Source of the DNA: a virus
Strand: one strand, 5' to 3'
DNA length: 20,893 nt
IMG/VR virus record: IMGVR_UViG_3300020469_000319
Span: 1-20,893 of that record
The notes under the pieces are model-generated. The model was not told the DNA's origin, did no database searches, and saw only the letters and a program-made list of their open reading frames with translations. Positions 4,665 through 14,236 of this stretch are shown piece by piece (the stretch's first letter is position 1; the number at the start of each line of letters is the position of its first letter). The translations under genes were made by a program, and so were the position numbers.

Positions 4665-7600
4665 CTAGTTAATATATGTGCCAGCTTCTCTTCTGAGTTC
4701 AGGTACTTTAGATAGTCTCAAGTTTCTTTCCATCTCTAATTGTCTAAGCATTTGTTTTTTAACTTCTGCGCTTATAGTTTCATTTTGATAAACCTTTTCT
4801 CTTCTGTTTCGCCATGTAGTCATGTATTTATTCAATGCTAGTATCTGTGGTCTTGTCCTCACCAGACCTTCGTTGTTCTGTCTATAAGCTTCATACTCGT
4901 CGTACAAGCCTCGTTCTTTTAGTTTATTAAGAGTTGCTACTACCTTGGAACTTTCTTGCCTTAATTCATAGAAGTCTTGCTGTAAGCCTCCGCCAACAGG
5001 AGAAGCCAATATACGCTTCAAGAGAGGTAATTGGTCAATCCTAGGGGGTATGATGTCTTTGCCTGTCACAAGCCTTAGAGTGCCGTCTATGATGCTTAGA
5101 AGATAACCTCCTAATGTGCCACCATAACCATTCAAAGCATACTCTAACTTAATCGGAGACACATTCAAGCCTTTACCTATAAGCCTAGTTAGTTCATTGG
5201 TGTTCTCTCGGTATTGTTGAAAGTCTTCAAGACCTTCTTCCATATACTGCGGAACAATAGGACTTCCTGTGAAGCCACTCTTGTTATCAAAGTAAGCTTC
5301 ATAGAGAGGTTTAATAGCTTGGAATCCTAGAGGATTAACAGCAAAAGTATTTTTCAATGCTCTACTACTAGACTCTGTAAAGTCTTCAATGCTTCCACCA
5401 CCAGCTACAGTATCCATGAGTCTTTCTGGTAGCGTCTTAAATAAAACTCCTACTTCAAATGGTACTGGTATTTTTAAAGGTGGCAGGTCATTACCTGTAA
5501 ATATCATCCAGTTGTCATCCCTTTCTTCTCTTCGTCTGGCACGATACTCAGGTTCATCTGATACAAGCGCATAGTACATAGCTGTTATCGCCATTAACAA
5601 TCCACCTCTAGTTAAAAATCCTGCAATAACATCTCTTTGTAATTGTGCATCAGGCGTGTTGTCAGAGAGTTTTGTCATTGGAGAGGTGAAAGTCGCTCCC
5701 GGCTTTGATGCAGAATATTTACCAGTCATGCTTCTGTACAATACATCTAGTCCTTGTATTCTTGCGTTCAAGAATGGAATAGCTGTTGTGACTAATTTAA
5801 AGTAAGGGTTGTTTCCTCTTCTAGAGAAGTTAATTATTTCTGCGGCTTGGTAGGCGGCTTCCGCTTGACTGCCTGTTTGTTCTAATACTTTTAGATAGAC
5901 TGCTTTTCTAGTAGCACCATCTGACTCATAAGTTTTTCTGCCTAAGTAATCCCACAGTTTTACTGTTGCATCTATAGGATTTAGAGAACCATTGTTTATT
6001 ATGCCTTCTTCTCTAAGAATTCTTTTCGTGTAATTAACTACACTCTGCCCATCTGCTGAATAATCATAACCACCTAATACACCAAACACTTCAAGGTCAG
6101 ATAAATCTTCTTTACCAAAGACTTTAAAATTTTTGAAAGTATCAACAATAGGTGTTATGCCTGCACCACTTGTCACAGTTGCAGACAAAGTATCTCTTAA
6201 CATATTAACCAATACAAAGCCGGGGTCTCTTGTGACTGTCTCTCTTAGTACAGTAGCTGGAAACGCTAATGCTTTTACAATACCAGCATCGTCTACCATG
6301 CCTAAATTTTCTAAACCTTTTAAATAAAATGCGTCATCAACTCTAAAGAATCTTCTTCTGCCGTTTACAAAAGCTGAGAGTACATCCATACCCGAAGCAT
6401 CTTTAGCATCTATTTCAACTGCTCTTCCAGATAAAACAAAGTTCCTTAATAGTTTTTGTAAGGCATCATTCTTTGCACCAGCAGTCACTATTGATAATTG
6501 ATTTCTATAGATTGCTTGTAAGAATGGTACATCTATAGCTTCTTCAGAACCTTTAAGTTTTATATTAAGAGGATTACCAGTCATCATTCCGCCAGCAATA
6601 CTTGGACCTTGTATAGAATCATCTTCCATTTTTCTATAAAAAGGATAATAACTAGAATCATCTTTCCAAATCTGTGCGGTAGACCTAAGCTCTATTGCAT
6701 TTTCAGGATTAACTCTTTCGTTATAATTTCTTGCAAGCTCTAATATTTCTTCTGGAGTTTTATCTTTAGTAGATTCAATACCTGCATCATTTAAAGCTTT
6801 GGTAATTTCTTTTATGTTAGGGTCGTTAGCTAATATTCCTGCATCAACAGCAAAGTCTATAGTCTTGTTATTAAATTCTTGAAAGTTATCAAAGACTTCT
6901 TTTATAAAAGGATAATCTATTGCTATTTGTAATCCTTGTTCTATCTCTGTTTCTGTTAATGGAATAGGCTTGCCTTTTTCATTTAACTTTTGCCCTCTTC
7001 TAGAAATAAAATAAAGTTTTGCAAGCTCGTCATAATTAACATTATCGTTTTCAGATTTTTGATATAAAGTTCCAAAAACATTTATAAGATTTAATTTGGC
7101 ATCTCTTTTAACAGATGTTAGTCCATTGTCTAAAGTAACAAAGCCATGTTTTAACATAGAAGCAAAGATACCTTTTGATTTATCTACCCAACGCAAAGCT
7201 TGTATTGCGCCTGTACTAGCATCTTCTTCTAATGTTCTAAGTGCTTCGTTTTTTGTAATGCCAGTTCTTACAGATAACTCTGATATAGCAGTCTTATCAA
7301 TTACTGCAGCTCTTAATCTAGTAAGCCATTTTCTTACTGGGGTATTATCATTAAGTAAGTTAAGAGCAACATCACCAAAAGATTCTGTGTTTCTTGCTGG
7401 ACCATTAACTTTCTCTACAAGTTTTTCATATTTCTTAGGTACTGGTGCATCTGCTACTTTAAATGCAGGTATGTCTAAGTAGTTATCATTGCCACCTTCT
7501 TCAAAGTCAAAAGCAACTTTGAGAGCGAAACCACTAGCATTGTTATTTATTCTAGGTACAGCAGTAGGACTGGTATTAGCATTTTGTAAATCAGCTCTGG

Positions 7601-10600
7601 CTTGTGCTTCTATAATTCCTTTAGTGTCTGTAAGAACAGCACTATTACCTTCTTCAAAAGGTTTGATAGGTGGTGGTGTTATCCCTTCTTGTTCTGCGAA
7701 TTTTTCGTAGACTCTGTAGATGGGGAGATAAAGACTGCTGATGGCGGCTCGCTGTACAAAGGATGCGTCTCCGGCAAAACTGGCATCTGCAAGCGTTTGG
7801 ATAGCTCCTCGATAGTCGCCTGATTTATGTTCGTAGTATCTTCCTTCTTGTCCATATAGATTAAGATTATACTCTGTTTCTTGTGTTGGGAAAACCTCTC
7901 TAAAAAATTCTGCAAATGTATTTAAATCATTTCGATTGTAGTTTGGTTTGTAAAAACTAGCATCATCAATAAAAGTCACACCATTGGCATTTTGATGTGT
8001 CATATAAGTAAAGTTTTTTGTATTGTCTTGCTCTTGTACTCTATTAAATATATCTCTTAATTCTTGAGCTTTAAAAGGTTTGCCATCTCTACGCTCTAAA
8101 TAAACACCAGTCTTTTGATAACCTCTTGCTTTGGGTTGAGTGACTATTACAGAGTCTTGTAAGAAAGCATCTCCCATTACTTTAGATACAGCTTCTACAA
8201 TTACAGGTGGTTGATTAGGTAAAGCTATTTGTGTATTTAAATTTAACTCTCCTTCATAAGTTCCAGCAGATACTCCTAATCTATGTGGTATTCCTAAAGT
8301 TCTTAAGAATCTATTTGATTGCCCTACAGTAGTAGCTTGCAACATATCTTTGTATAACTGGTTTCTTGCATCTTGAGATATTATTTTTCCTACAGGTGCA
8401 TAACCTCTATCTCTACCAACCATATGTTCAAAGGTAATAAATGTTGCAGCGTTCAAAGCTGCTTCCTGCAGCACAGAAATATTACCAGTCGTATTTGTTC
8501 CTGTCTGGTTTGTAAAAGTTGGTGAGTAAATAAAGTAGTCTTTTAATGGCGTATCCATTTGCCATTGTCCATTTTGCATCATAGCTTTCATTTCATTTAC
8601 TTCTGTCTTTGACTTTAAAGCAGATTGTTGAAAGCTACCTTCGTTAGGTACATTAGTTTTATATCTTTGATAACCCCATAACAAAGCTTGTATTTGATGT
8701 GCTGATGGAAAAATATAATCTTTACCTTCAACTCTATATGTTCGGTCTGCTAACAGTTGCATCTGTGCTTCACCAATTTGATAATCTAAATCATTAGCAG
8801 ATGTAGGTTCATTTTTAAGATTAGGTCTTACTAATCCTAAGTTTCTTATCATGTGTCTATCTATAACTGTAAAAGGCGAGAACCTTCCTTGTGCTAACTC
8901 TTTGATTGTCTGAGCGTATGTTGCAGTTTTCTGACCAGTCTTTATCCTTTCAAATAATCCATCTTGATAAAACTTGACTATTTTATCTACTCGTCTTTGT
9001 TCTTTTTTACCAACACCATTTTCCATTAAAATGTTTCTAAACTTTTTAGGATTAGCAACTGGGTCTATTTTTCTAGCCTCAATCATAGTACGCAGAGTAT
9101 CTTTAAAGTTTTGCTCAGGCGTTCCTTGTTCAGATGTAATGCCAAAGACTCCACTAAATTCTGTAATATTGGCATCACCTATTAATGTAGGTAATTGCAA
9201 AGACCATCTTTGATACCAGTCAGCATCTACACCTAAGCGTATAGCTTCTTTAACTTCATTAGCTAACTGCCTCATGTCTTTAAATGGAGGTGGAGTTTGT
9301 GTGCTAGTTGTTTTAACTTCTTCGTAAAGATTTTGTAAATCTTCTGCTGTTATATTTATAATGCCTTTTTCTCTAGCTAAATTTATTACAGCAACTTGAG
9401 CATCAGACTCTCCCATTAGAGTATCTATATCTAATGTAGGTTTAAATCTAAAGGATGGTTGGTCAGGTAAATAACTACCTAAATTATTTGTATTTCTTAT
9501 AGCATCACTATCACTAGTATCATCTTCACTCACAACTTTTTGTTGGTCTGCTTGTAATAATCTATCGCCAAAAGTATCTGTGTCTCTTCTTGAACGAATA
9601 ACATTTCTTTCTCTAGCACCAATCACTCCACTATTAATATCTTCTAAAATTTTAACTGGATTTCTAAAGTCACTATTAATAGTTGCTCCAACAAATTCTC
9701 TTAAAAAATCTAAAATCTTTTGCAAGATAGTTCTTGTAGGTTTGTTTAAAACTTCAGGATTAGTTGTGTGTAATCTTAATAACTCAGCAACCATTTCTTC
9801 CTGAAGCATTGCAGAGTCTTGAGGTAATATATTAGAATCAACATATTGTGTCTTTAGCTGTTCCATTACATTATCAGGTAATTTTGCTTTGGCTTCTTTT
9901 ACTAAAGACTCGTGTTCTCTTTGCGTTATTAAATCTAGAACACGCAGACCATGATATACCTCATGAGAAAAAGTTCCTTGTATTTGTTCTTCAAAGTTTT
10001 TTCTATCATAAGTTCTATTAGGGTCAAATGTACCCATGTAAAAAACAACTTCTTGCATAGCTTTATCTACTTCTGCGTATACTTTTCCATCAGGTGTTTT
10101 TAAACTTGTAATGTTTCCATTGTCATCTCTTACAGCATTTCTTATTTGTCGCATTTGGTCTGTAAACCTTAAACCCAAGTCTTTTAAATTTAAATCATCT
10201 AAACGAGTTCTGAAGTCCTCATAAAGAGACTCATAAGTATTATTTGTTATAGGGGGGTCTAAGGCTAGAACTTCAACCTCTGCTGGTTGATTTGCCTCTT
10301 CGAACTGTCGCTGTTCTTGTTGTTGAAGAAATAAAGGATTACCTTCTACTCGGTTTCCTACTTTAGTTGCACGACCACTATTAAGTAAATCGTTTTTAAA
10401 TTTATCTCTTTGTGTTTTTGTATTGGTTAAATTTTGTGATTTAAAGAAAGCTTGTATTTCTTTGTCTGTAATTTTGTTATTAACATAGCCTTGATAAAAA
10501 GCATTAAGTTGCTGTGCTGTATATTGTCTAGGTTTTAAATCAGGTATCTTAGTTATGGTATTAAATCTAGGCAAACCTTGTATTCTAGTCATCAAGAGTT

Positions 10601-12824
10601 CTTTCTGACCTCTGTTCATTCTAGAAAACTTAGCTTCTCCTGCCAGTTGAGAGTTAAGAAAATCAAACTCTGGACTAGTAATATTTCCGTCAATGTTTTT
10701 AGCTGCTAATATTTCTTCAAAAGCTTCAGGACTTACATCTATCTTATCTTTATTTCTACCTATAGCTTTTATAGTTCCTAATTGTTCGTCAAGTCTATAT
10801 ATTACATTTGCTCTATCAGACAAAGCTTGATTAAAGTCTGTAGGTTTTAAAAGTTTTTTAACTTCAGGTATTGTGTAATAACTTTTTCTTTCTATATTTT
10901 TTGCATCTGCAATCTTATATAAATCTTCTAACAAACTACCTTGCTCTTCTTTCATTGCTTCTTGTATAGGAGAAACAATATCGCCATTGTCATAGCGTTC
11001 CATAAGTTCTTTAGCTTTTTCAGAACCAAATTCTGCAGTTAATTCTTTTTTAAGTTGTGCTTTAGTTTTTTTCTTACCATTAGGATATTTAGTTGGTATT
11101 TCATCTAATGGATAAGCAGGTCTGTTTAAAAGAATTAATCTTTCTAACTCTTTTATTTGGTTTTCATCAAGTGTACTTTCGCCAGTAAGGTTTCTTATCA
11201 TCTGGGCATTAAGAGTTTTTTCTAAATTTTCTATTTCTGCTATTCTAGATAGCTGTTCTTTTCTTGCGTTGCTATTTGTAGACTCCATGATAGCAACCTT
11301 TCTTGCATCAATATGATTAGATAAGGGGTCATATAAATTTTGCGTTAATCTTTTAAGTGTTGAGCTATCTTTCATACCGACAATGTCAGCTATTTGACTA
11401 CCATTGTCTTGGATAAATTTAGTTCTTAAGTCATTAGCTATAACTAAAGCATTTTGAGATGCTTCTTCCATAGCGCCTAAGACATCAGGATTAGAAGCAA
11501 CAACATTTCCTTGATTATCGAAACTTTCTATAGGTATAAAGTGATTGCTATATTCTGTTCCCGATACCATGCCAACAACAGAAGAAGAACCATCTTCATT
11601 ATTTACAACCTCTACATTTTCTAAGAAAGGAAGTTCTTCTCTTTGTGATGTTGTAGCATCTGACTCTGGTATTGGTTCGCTTTTTATTAAAGGTCCAAGG
11701 CTACCATCACCTCTTTGACTTGCTTCAATAACATCATCATTTATAAAAGGAACATTGTTATTATAAATTGCTTCTTGTTCTGCTTTTTGTTTTGCTCTTA
11801 ATTCATCTGCTTTTCTTCTAGATAAAACTTCTTGGTCTAAATCAAAGCTTTGACCTATACGAGCAGGTCCAGCAAAACCTCTTAAAGCTAAATCAGCAAA
11901 AGCACCTACAGCACCACCAGTTACTATGCTATCAAATACAGAATCTCCTATTGGTAGCTCATCACTATAAACACCAGCAGCTACCGCATCTTGTAATATT
12001 TCAGCTAACCCTTCTTGCAATCCTTCTGCAGTACCTGTAGCCATAGCAGATTTAACTCTATCTAAAACATTAAGTTGTGTTGCACCTGCTTTAGTTATTT
12101 TTCTTAATAAGAAAGTAGGTGCGAATATTTCTGTAGCACCAATACCTGCACCCAACAATTCAGATAAAATTTCTTGACCTGCACCAACATCTTCGCCTAA
12201 TGCTTCTGCTTGTTCTATTCTTCGACCTTGTTCAGATATACCTACAGGCATAGCTACACTTAAAGCAGAACCAGTCTGTACCTTGTTTAATCTTTTAGTA
12301 ATGTCATCTAAACTTTGTGTAAGTTTTTCTGTAAGCTTTGGATTTCTTCCTTGCAATACACTTTGATTTACTAGGCTTTGTAAGTTTTTAGCTTTGCCTG
12401 CTAATCCTGTTAGTTTAGCTGCAGCAGTTCCCGGAATTAAAAACGAAGCAAAAGAACCTAAGCCTTGTCCAAACTGTGTACTAAATCTTTCTTCGTATCC
12501 TTCTGCTGGACCTAAAGCACTTTCATTAATTGCTTGTTGTGCATCTCTTAAAGTATTACTAACAGCATTGTCGTTATTATTATCAAATAAATTAGCTATA
12601 CCTTCACCAGCAGATAAAAAAGTATTTGCTAATCCTCTTGGTATACCTTTAGCAACTTCTGACAAATCTCCACCAAAAGTAGTTTCTACTGGTTCTGTAT
12701 AAGGTTCTATTGAATTAGGATATTCCTGAGCTAAAGTATTTTGTAATCTTATTAGATATTCTTTATCAGGATTATCAGGAACATTTATAAATCTACCATC
12801 AGGTAAATCGTACTTTGTAGGCAT
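4665..12824 (-). CDS. Giant polyvalent ejection-type protein with zincin metallopeptidase motif and LPD38-like C-terminus (2,719 aa)
   Basis: Starts at ATG 12824, sharing a base with the upstream stop (TAATG). Regions, by residue: 1-36 a phage motif YDLPDGRFINVPD; about 50-320 helical, glycine/alanine-rich segments (GIGATEIFAPTFLL; TAEGLQEGLAEILQ) suited to membrane insertion; about 880-1020 a zincin-type metallopeptidase with H954-E955-x-x-H958 (SHEVYHGLR) and EEMVAE at 1009-1014 as probable third-ligand region; about 1190-1370 a helical domain with FGITSEQGTPEQNF, FTVIDRHMIRNLG and PSAHQIQALLWGYQR; about 1850-2080 a long helical region ending YYPFYRK; about 2200-2560 an LPD38-like region (PFLNARIQGLD at 2350, then FTGSPIVPQY and GYGGTLGG); 2600-2719 a charged coiled-coil tail. 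Large polyvalent proteins are known as phage proteins packaged in the virion and delivered with DNA; by position it parallels T7 gp16. No lysozyme or transglycosylase motif was found. Protease activity and ejection are inferred. Confidence 0.72.
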   Translation of the reverse strand: MPTKYDLPDGRFINVPDNPDKEYLIRLQNTLAQEYPNSIEPYTEPVETTFGGDLSEVAKGIPRGLANTFLSAGEGIANLFDNNNDNAVSNTLRDAQQAINESALGPAEGYEERFSTQFGQGLGSFASFLIPGTAAAKLTGLAGKAKNLQSLVNQSVLQGRNPKLTEKLTQSLDDITKRLNKVQTGSALSVAMPVGISEQGRRIEQAEALGEDVGAGQEILSELLGAGIGATEIFAPTFLLRKITKAGATQLNVLDRVKSAMATGTAEGLQEGLAEILQDAVAAGVYSDELPIGDSVFDSIVTGGAVGAFADLALRGFAGPARIGQSFDLDQEVLSRRKADELRAKQKAEQEAIYNNNVPFINDDVIEASQRGDGSLGPLIKSEPIPESDATTSQREELPFLENVEVVNNEDGSSSVVGMVSGTEYSNHFIPIESFDNQGNVVASNPDVLGAMEEASQNALVIANDLRTKFIQDNGSQIADIVGMKDSSTLKRLTQNLYDPLSNHIDARKVAIMESTNSNARKEQLSRIAEIENLEKTLNAQMIRNLTGESTLDENQIKELERLILLNRPAYPLDEIPTKYPNGKKKTKAQLKKELTAEFGSEKAKELMERYDNGDIVSPIQEAMKEEQGSLLEDLYKIADAKNIERKSYYTIPEVKKLLKPTDFNQALSDRANVIYRLDEQLGTIKAIGRNKDKIDVSPEAFEEILAAKNIDGNITSPEFDFLNSQLAGEAKFSRMNRGQKELLMTRIQGLPRFNTITKIPDLKPRQYTAQQLNAFYQGYVNNKITDKEIQAFFKSQNLTNTKTQRDKFKNDLLNSGRATKVGNRVEGNPLFLQQQEQRQFEEANQPAEVEVLALDPPITNNTYESLYEDFRTRLDDLNLKDLGLRFTDQMRQIRNAVRDDNGNITSLKTPDGKVYAEVDKAMQEVVFYMGTFDPNRTYDRKNFEEQIQGTFSHEVYHGLRVLDLITQREHESLVKEAKAKLPDNVMEQLKTQYVDSNILPQDSAMLQEEMVAELLRLHTTNPEVLNKPTRTILQKILDFLREFVGATINSDFRNPVKILEDINSGVIGARERNVIRSRRDTDTFGDRLLQADQQKVVSEDDTSDSDAIRNTNNLGSYLPDQPSFRFKPTLDIDTLMGESDAQVAVINLAREKGIINITAEDLQNLYEEVKTTSTQTPPPFKDMRQLANEVKEAIRLGVDADWYQRWSLQLPTLIGDANITEFSGVFGITSEQGTPEQNFKDTLRTMIEARKIDPVANPKKFRNILMENGVGKKEQRRVDKIVKFYQDGLFERIKTGQKTATYAQTIKELAQGRFSPFTVIDRHMIRNLGLVRPNLKNEPTSANDLDYQIGEAQMQLLADRTYRVEGKDYIFPSAHQIQALLWGYQRYKTNVPNEGSFQQSALKSKTEVNEMKAMMQNGQWQMDTPLKDYFIYSPTFTNQTGTNTTGNISVLQEAALNAATFITFEHMVGRDRGYAPVGKIISQDARNQLYKDMLQATTVGQSNRFLRTLGIPHRLGVSAGTYEGELNLNTQIALPNQPPVIVEAVSKVMGDAFLQDSVIVTQPKARGYQKTGVYLERRDGKPFKAQELRDIFNRVQEQDNTKNFTYMTHQNANGVTFIDDASFYKPNYNRNDLNTFAEFFREVFPTQETEYNLNLYGQEGRYYEHKSGDYRGAIQTLADASFAGDASFVQRAAISSLYLPIYRVYEKFAEQEGITPPPIKPFEEGNSAVLTDTKGIIEAQARADLQNANTSPTAVPRINNNASGFALKVAFDFEEGGNDNYLDIPAFKVADAPVPKKYEKLVEKVNGPARNTESFGDVALNLLNDNTPVRKWLTRLRAAVIDKTAISELSVRTGITKNEALRTLEEDASTGAIQALRWVDKSKGIFASMLKHGFVTLDNGLTSVKRDAKLNLINVFGTLYQKSENDNVNYDELAKLYFISRRGQKLNEKGKPIPLTETEIEQGLQIAIDYPFIKEVFDNFQEFNNKTIDFAVDAGILANDPNIKEITKALNDAGIESTKDKTPEEILELARNYNERVNPENAIELRSTAQIWKDDSSYYPFYRKMEDDSIQGPSIAGGMMTGNPLNIKLKGSEEAIDVPFLQAIYRNQLSIVTAGAKNDALQKLLRNFVLSGRAVEIDAKDASGMDVLSAFVNGRRRFFRVDDAFYLKGLENLGMVDDAGIVKALAFPATVLRETVTRDPGFVLVNMLRDTLSATVTSGAGITPIVDTFKNFKVFGKEDLSDLEVFGVLGGYDYSADGQSVVNYTKRILREEGIINNGSLNPIDATVKLWDYLGRKTYESDGATRKAVYLKVLEQTGSQAEAAYQAAEIINFSRRGNNPYFKLVTTAIPFLNARIQGLDVLYRSMTGKYSASKPGATFTSPMTKLSDNTPDAQLQRDVIAGFLTRGGLLMAITAMYYALVSDEPEYRARRREERDDNWMIFTGNDLPPLKIPVPFEVGVLFKTLPERLMDTVAGGGSIEDFTESSSRALKNTFAVNPLGFQAIKPLYEAYFDNKSGFTGSPIVPQYMEEGLEDFQQYRENTNELTRLIGKGLNVSPIKLEYALNGYGGTLGGYLLSIIDGTLRLVTGKDIIPPRIDQLPLLKRILASPVGGGLQQDFYELRQESSKVVATLNKLKERGLYDEYEAYRQNNEGLVRTRPQILALNKYMTTWRNRREKVYQNETISAEVKKQMLRQLEMERNLRLSKVPELRREAGTYIN
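10674..10686 (-). promoter_or_regulatory. Exact copy of recurring 13-mer inside the giant gene
   Basis: Coding for N-I-T-S in the giant protein (as does the 3221 copy), so codon coincidence is a real alternative. Listed because it is a fifth exact match in the window. Confidence 0.2.
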
Positions 12825-14236
12825 TAACTTCCTTCTTTAGGTTGGACAAATAATTCAGACACGCTAGCTAATCCACTATTACTTTTACCAGATAGACTTG
12901 CAATAATAGAATCTAAAGCGTCTGCAGCAGCTTCATGCCTAGCATCGCCCGGCATTGTGGTTGTTAAAACACTACTTAGTGAATTAATAGTATCAATGGT
13001 ATTTTTTTCTCCTTTTAATCTAGCCATTTCTGCAGCTTGGTCTAGTTTTCTAAGATTAATCTGTACATTAAGTTTAGCTAAAGCATCTGCTCTTCTAGTA
13101 TCTTCAAAGTCTTTTATTTCTTTTCTTTGTTCTCTTCTTGTTGCTGTAAGTTGTGCAGGTAAACCTGATAACTTGCCAAACAATTCTGAAGGTGTAGCTG
13201 ACCCTCCAATAGCAGTACCTAAACTCATTAAAACATTTGCATTAAGTTCTTGTTGCATTTGTTGTTTAGTTCTAGGTTTAGATGTTCTTTCAGGCAAGTC
13301 TACACCCATATTAGAAAATTTATTTTTTTCTGCTTCTATTTTAGCAAGTGCTATTTTTGTTTCTTCTGCTTCTTTATCTTCTTGCTTTTGAATTGCTGTT
13401 GCTAAAGCTTCTGTCTCTTCTCCAACACTCTCTTTTAAAAGATTTTGTGTATCAACTATAAAACTTTTTTGATTACGCTTAGAGTCTTTTTGTTTTTGAA
13501 GTCTATCTACTTGTGCTTGTGCTTGGTCAATATAAGAACTACCTCCGCCAAGACCGCCTCTATCTCCTCTTGCTTTTTGATTTTTTAAATTTTCTTTAGC
13601 TGCTTCTAATTGTTTTTCTAAATAATTTAAGGACTTAGATTCAGATAATGGCGTGCTATTTTCTGTTTGCATAACAAGTTCTGAATTTAAATCTGTTTGT
13701 GTAGGTGCTAGTGCGCCAATGCCAGTCATATCCATATTAAGCTCAGGATTAGTATTGAGCATTGGATAGGTTTGATTTTTAGAAGAAAGGTAAGCTTGTT
13801 CTTTTTCATCCATAGTTCTAACTTTTCTTTGCATATCTTGAAAAGCTTGCAACATATCATCATAGTTATCGCCATAAATAAAGGAACTACTAAGTGCAGT
13901 TTGATTACCAGTTTGATAACCAGTTAAACCACCATCAGCCATCATAGAGGAAGGCATATCTCTATTATATACAGTTGGGGGGAGGATACCTGTAGTATCC
14001 CGAGACATACCTTCCAAGCCTTGTGTGCTAGGTCTAGCAAATTCTTGTATTGTTTCTTGTGCAACTGTAGTTTTAGACATTGGTTCAGATGCTCTGCTTC
14101 TCATATCAGTTCTTCTTTTTATTTCTGAGATAACTACAAAAGGTGGAAAGCGTGGGTCGCTTCCATTTGCTAAAGTAACTAATTGTTCATCAGGAACATA
14201 CTCTAAATCTTTTGCTATTTCTACTAGGCTGCTCAT
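12824..14236 (-). CDS. Internal virion-type protein (470 aa)
   Basis: ATG 14236 with SD GGAGG six bases upstream and TAATG coupling to the previous gene. N-terminus carries YVPDEQLV, then DPRFPPFVVISEIKRRTDMR (about residues 27-46), a signature common at the start of podovirus internal or ejection proteins where a short helix reads xPxxxALTEIxRRxxMR. The rest is low complexity: a linker with MADGGLTGYQTG, and from about 190 to 420 long charged coiled-coil helices (EKQLEAAKENLKNQKARG; AEMARLKGEKN). No enzyme motif. Adjacent to the giant gene, it is likely a co-ejected core protein, comparable in place to T7 gp15. Role by analogy. Confidence 0.65.
   Translation of the reverse strand: MSSLVEIAKDLEYVPDEQLVTLANGSDPRFPPFVVISEIKRRTDMRSRASEPMSKTTVAQETIQEFARPSTQGLEGMSRDTTGILPPTVYNRDMPSSMMADGGLTGYQTGNQTALSSSFIYGDNYDDMLQAFQDMQRKVRTMDEKEQAYLSSKNQTYPMLNTNPELNMDMTGIGALAPTQTDLNSELVMQTENSTPLSESKSLNYLEKQLEAAKENLKNQKARGDRGGLGGGSSYIDQAQAQVDRLQKQKDSKRNQKSFIVDTQNLLKESVGEETEALATAIQKQEDKEAEETKIALAKIEAEKNKFSNMGVDLPERTSKPRTKQQMQQELNANVLMSLGTAIGGSATPSELFGKLSGLPAQLTATRREQRKEIKDFEDTRRADALAKLNVQINLRKLDQAAEMARLKGEKNTIDTINSLSSVLTTTMPGDARHEAAADALDSIIASLSGKSNSGLASVSELFVQPKEGS

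Noticed and set aside
4646-4685. GCTGGC...GCCAGC inverted repeat near the end of the giant gene
   Set aside because: 6-bp stem with a 27-base loop and no U-run; likely chance.
7000-7830. Long + strand reading frames opposite the giant gene (for example around 7096-7482 and 7489-7710), and many others opposite minus genes
   Set aside because: They have no SD support and mirror the codon pattern of the real minus-strand genes; shadow frames.
8477-8489. One-mismatch copy of the 13-mer (AAATATTACCAGT) in the giant gene, and looser matches near 5713 and 18598
   Set aside because: These sit in codons for G-N-I on the coding strand and are expected from codon use in an AT-rich gene.
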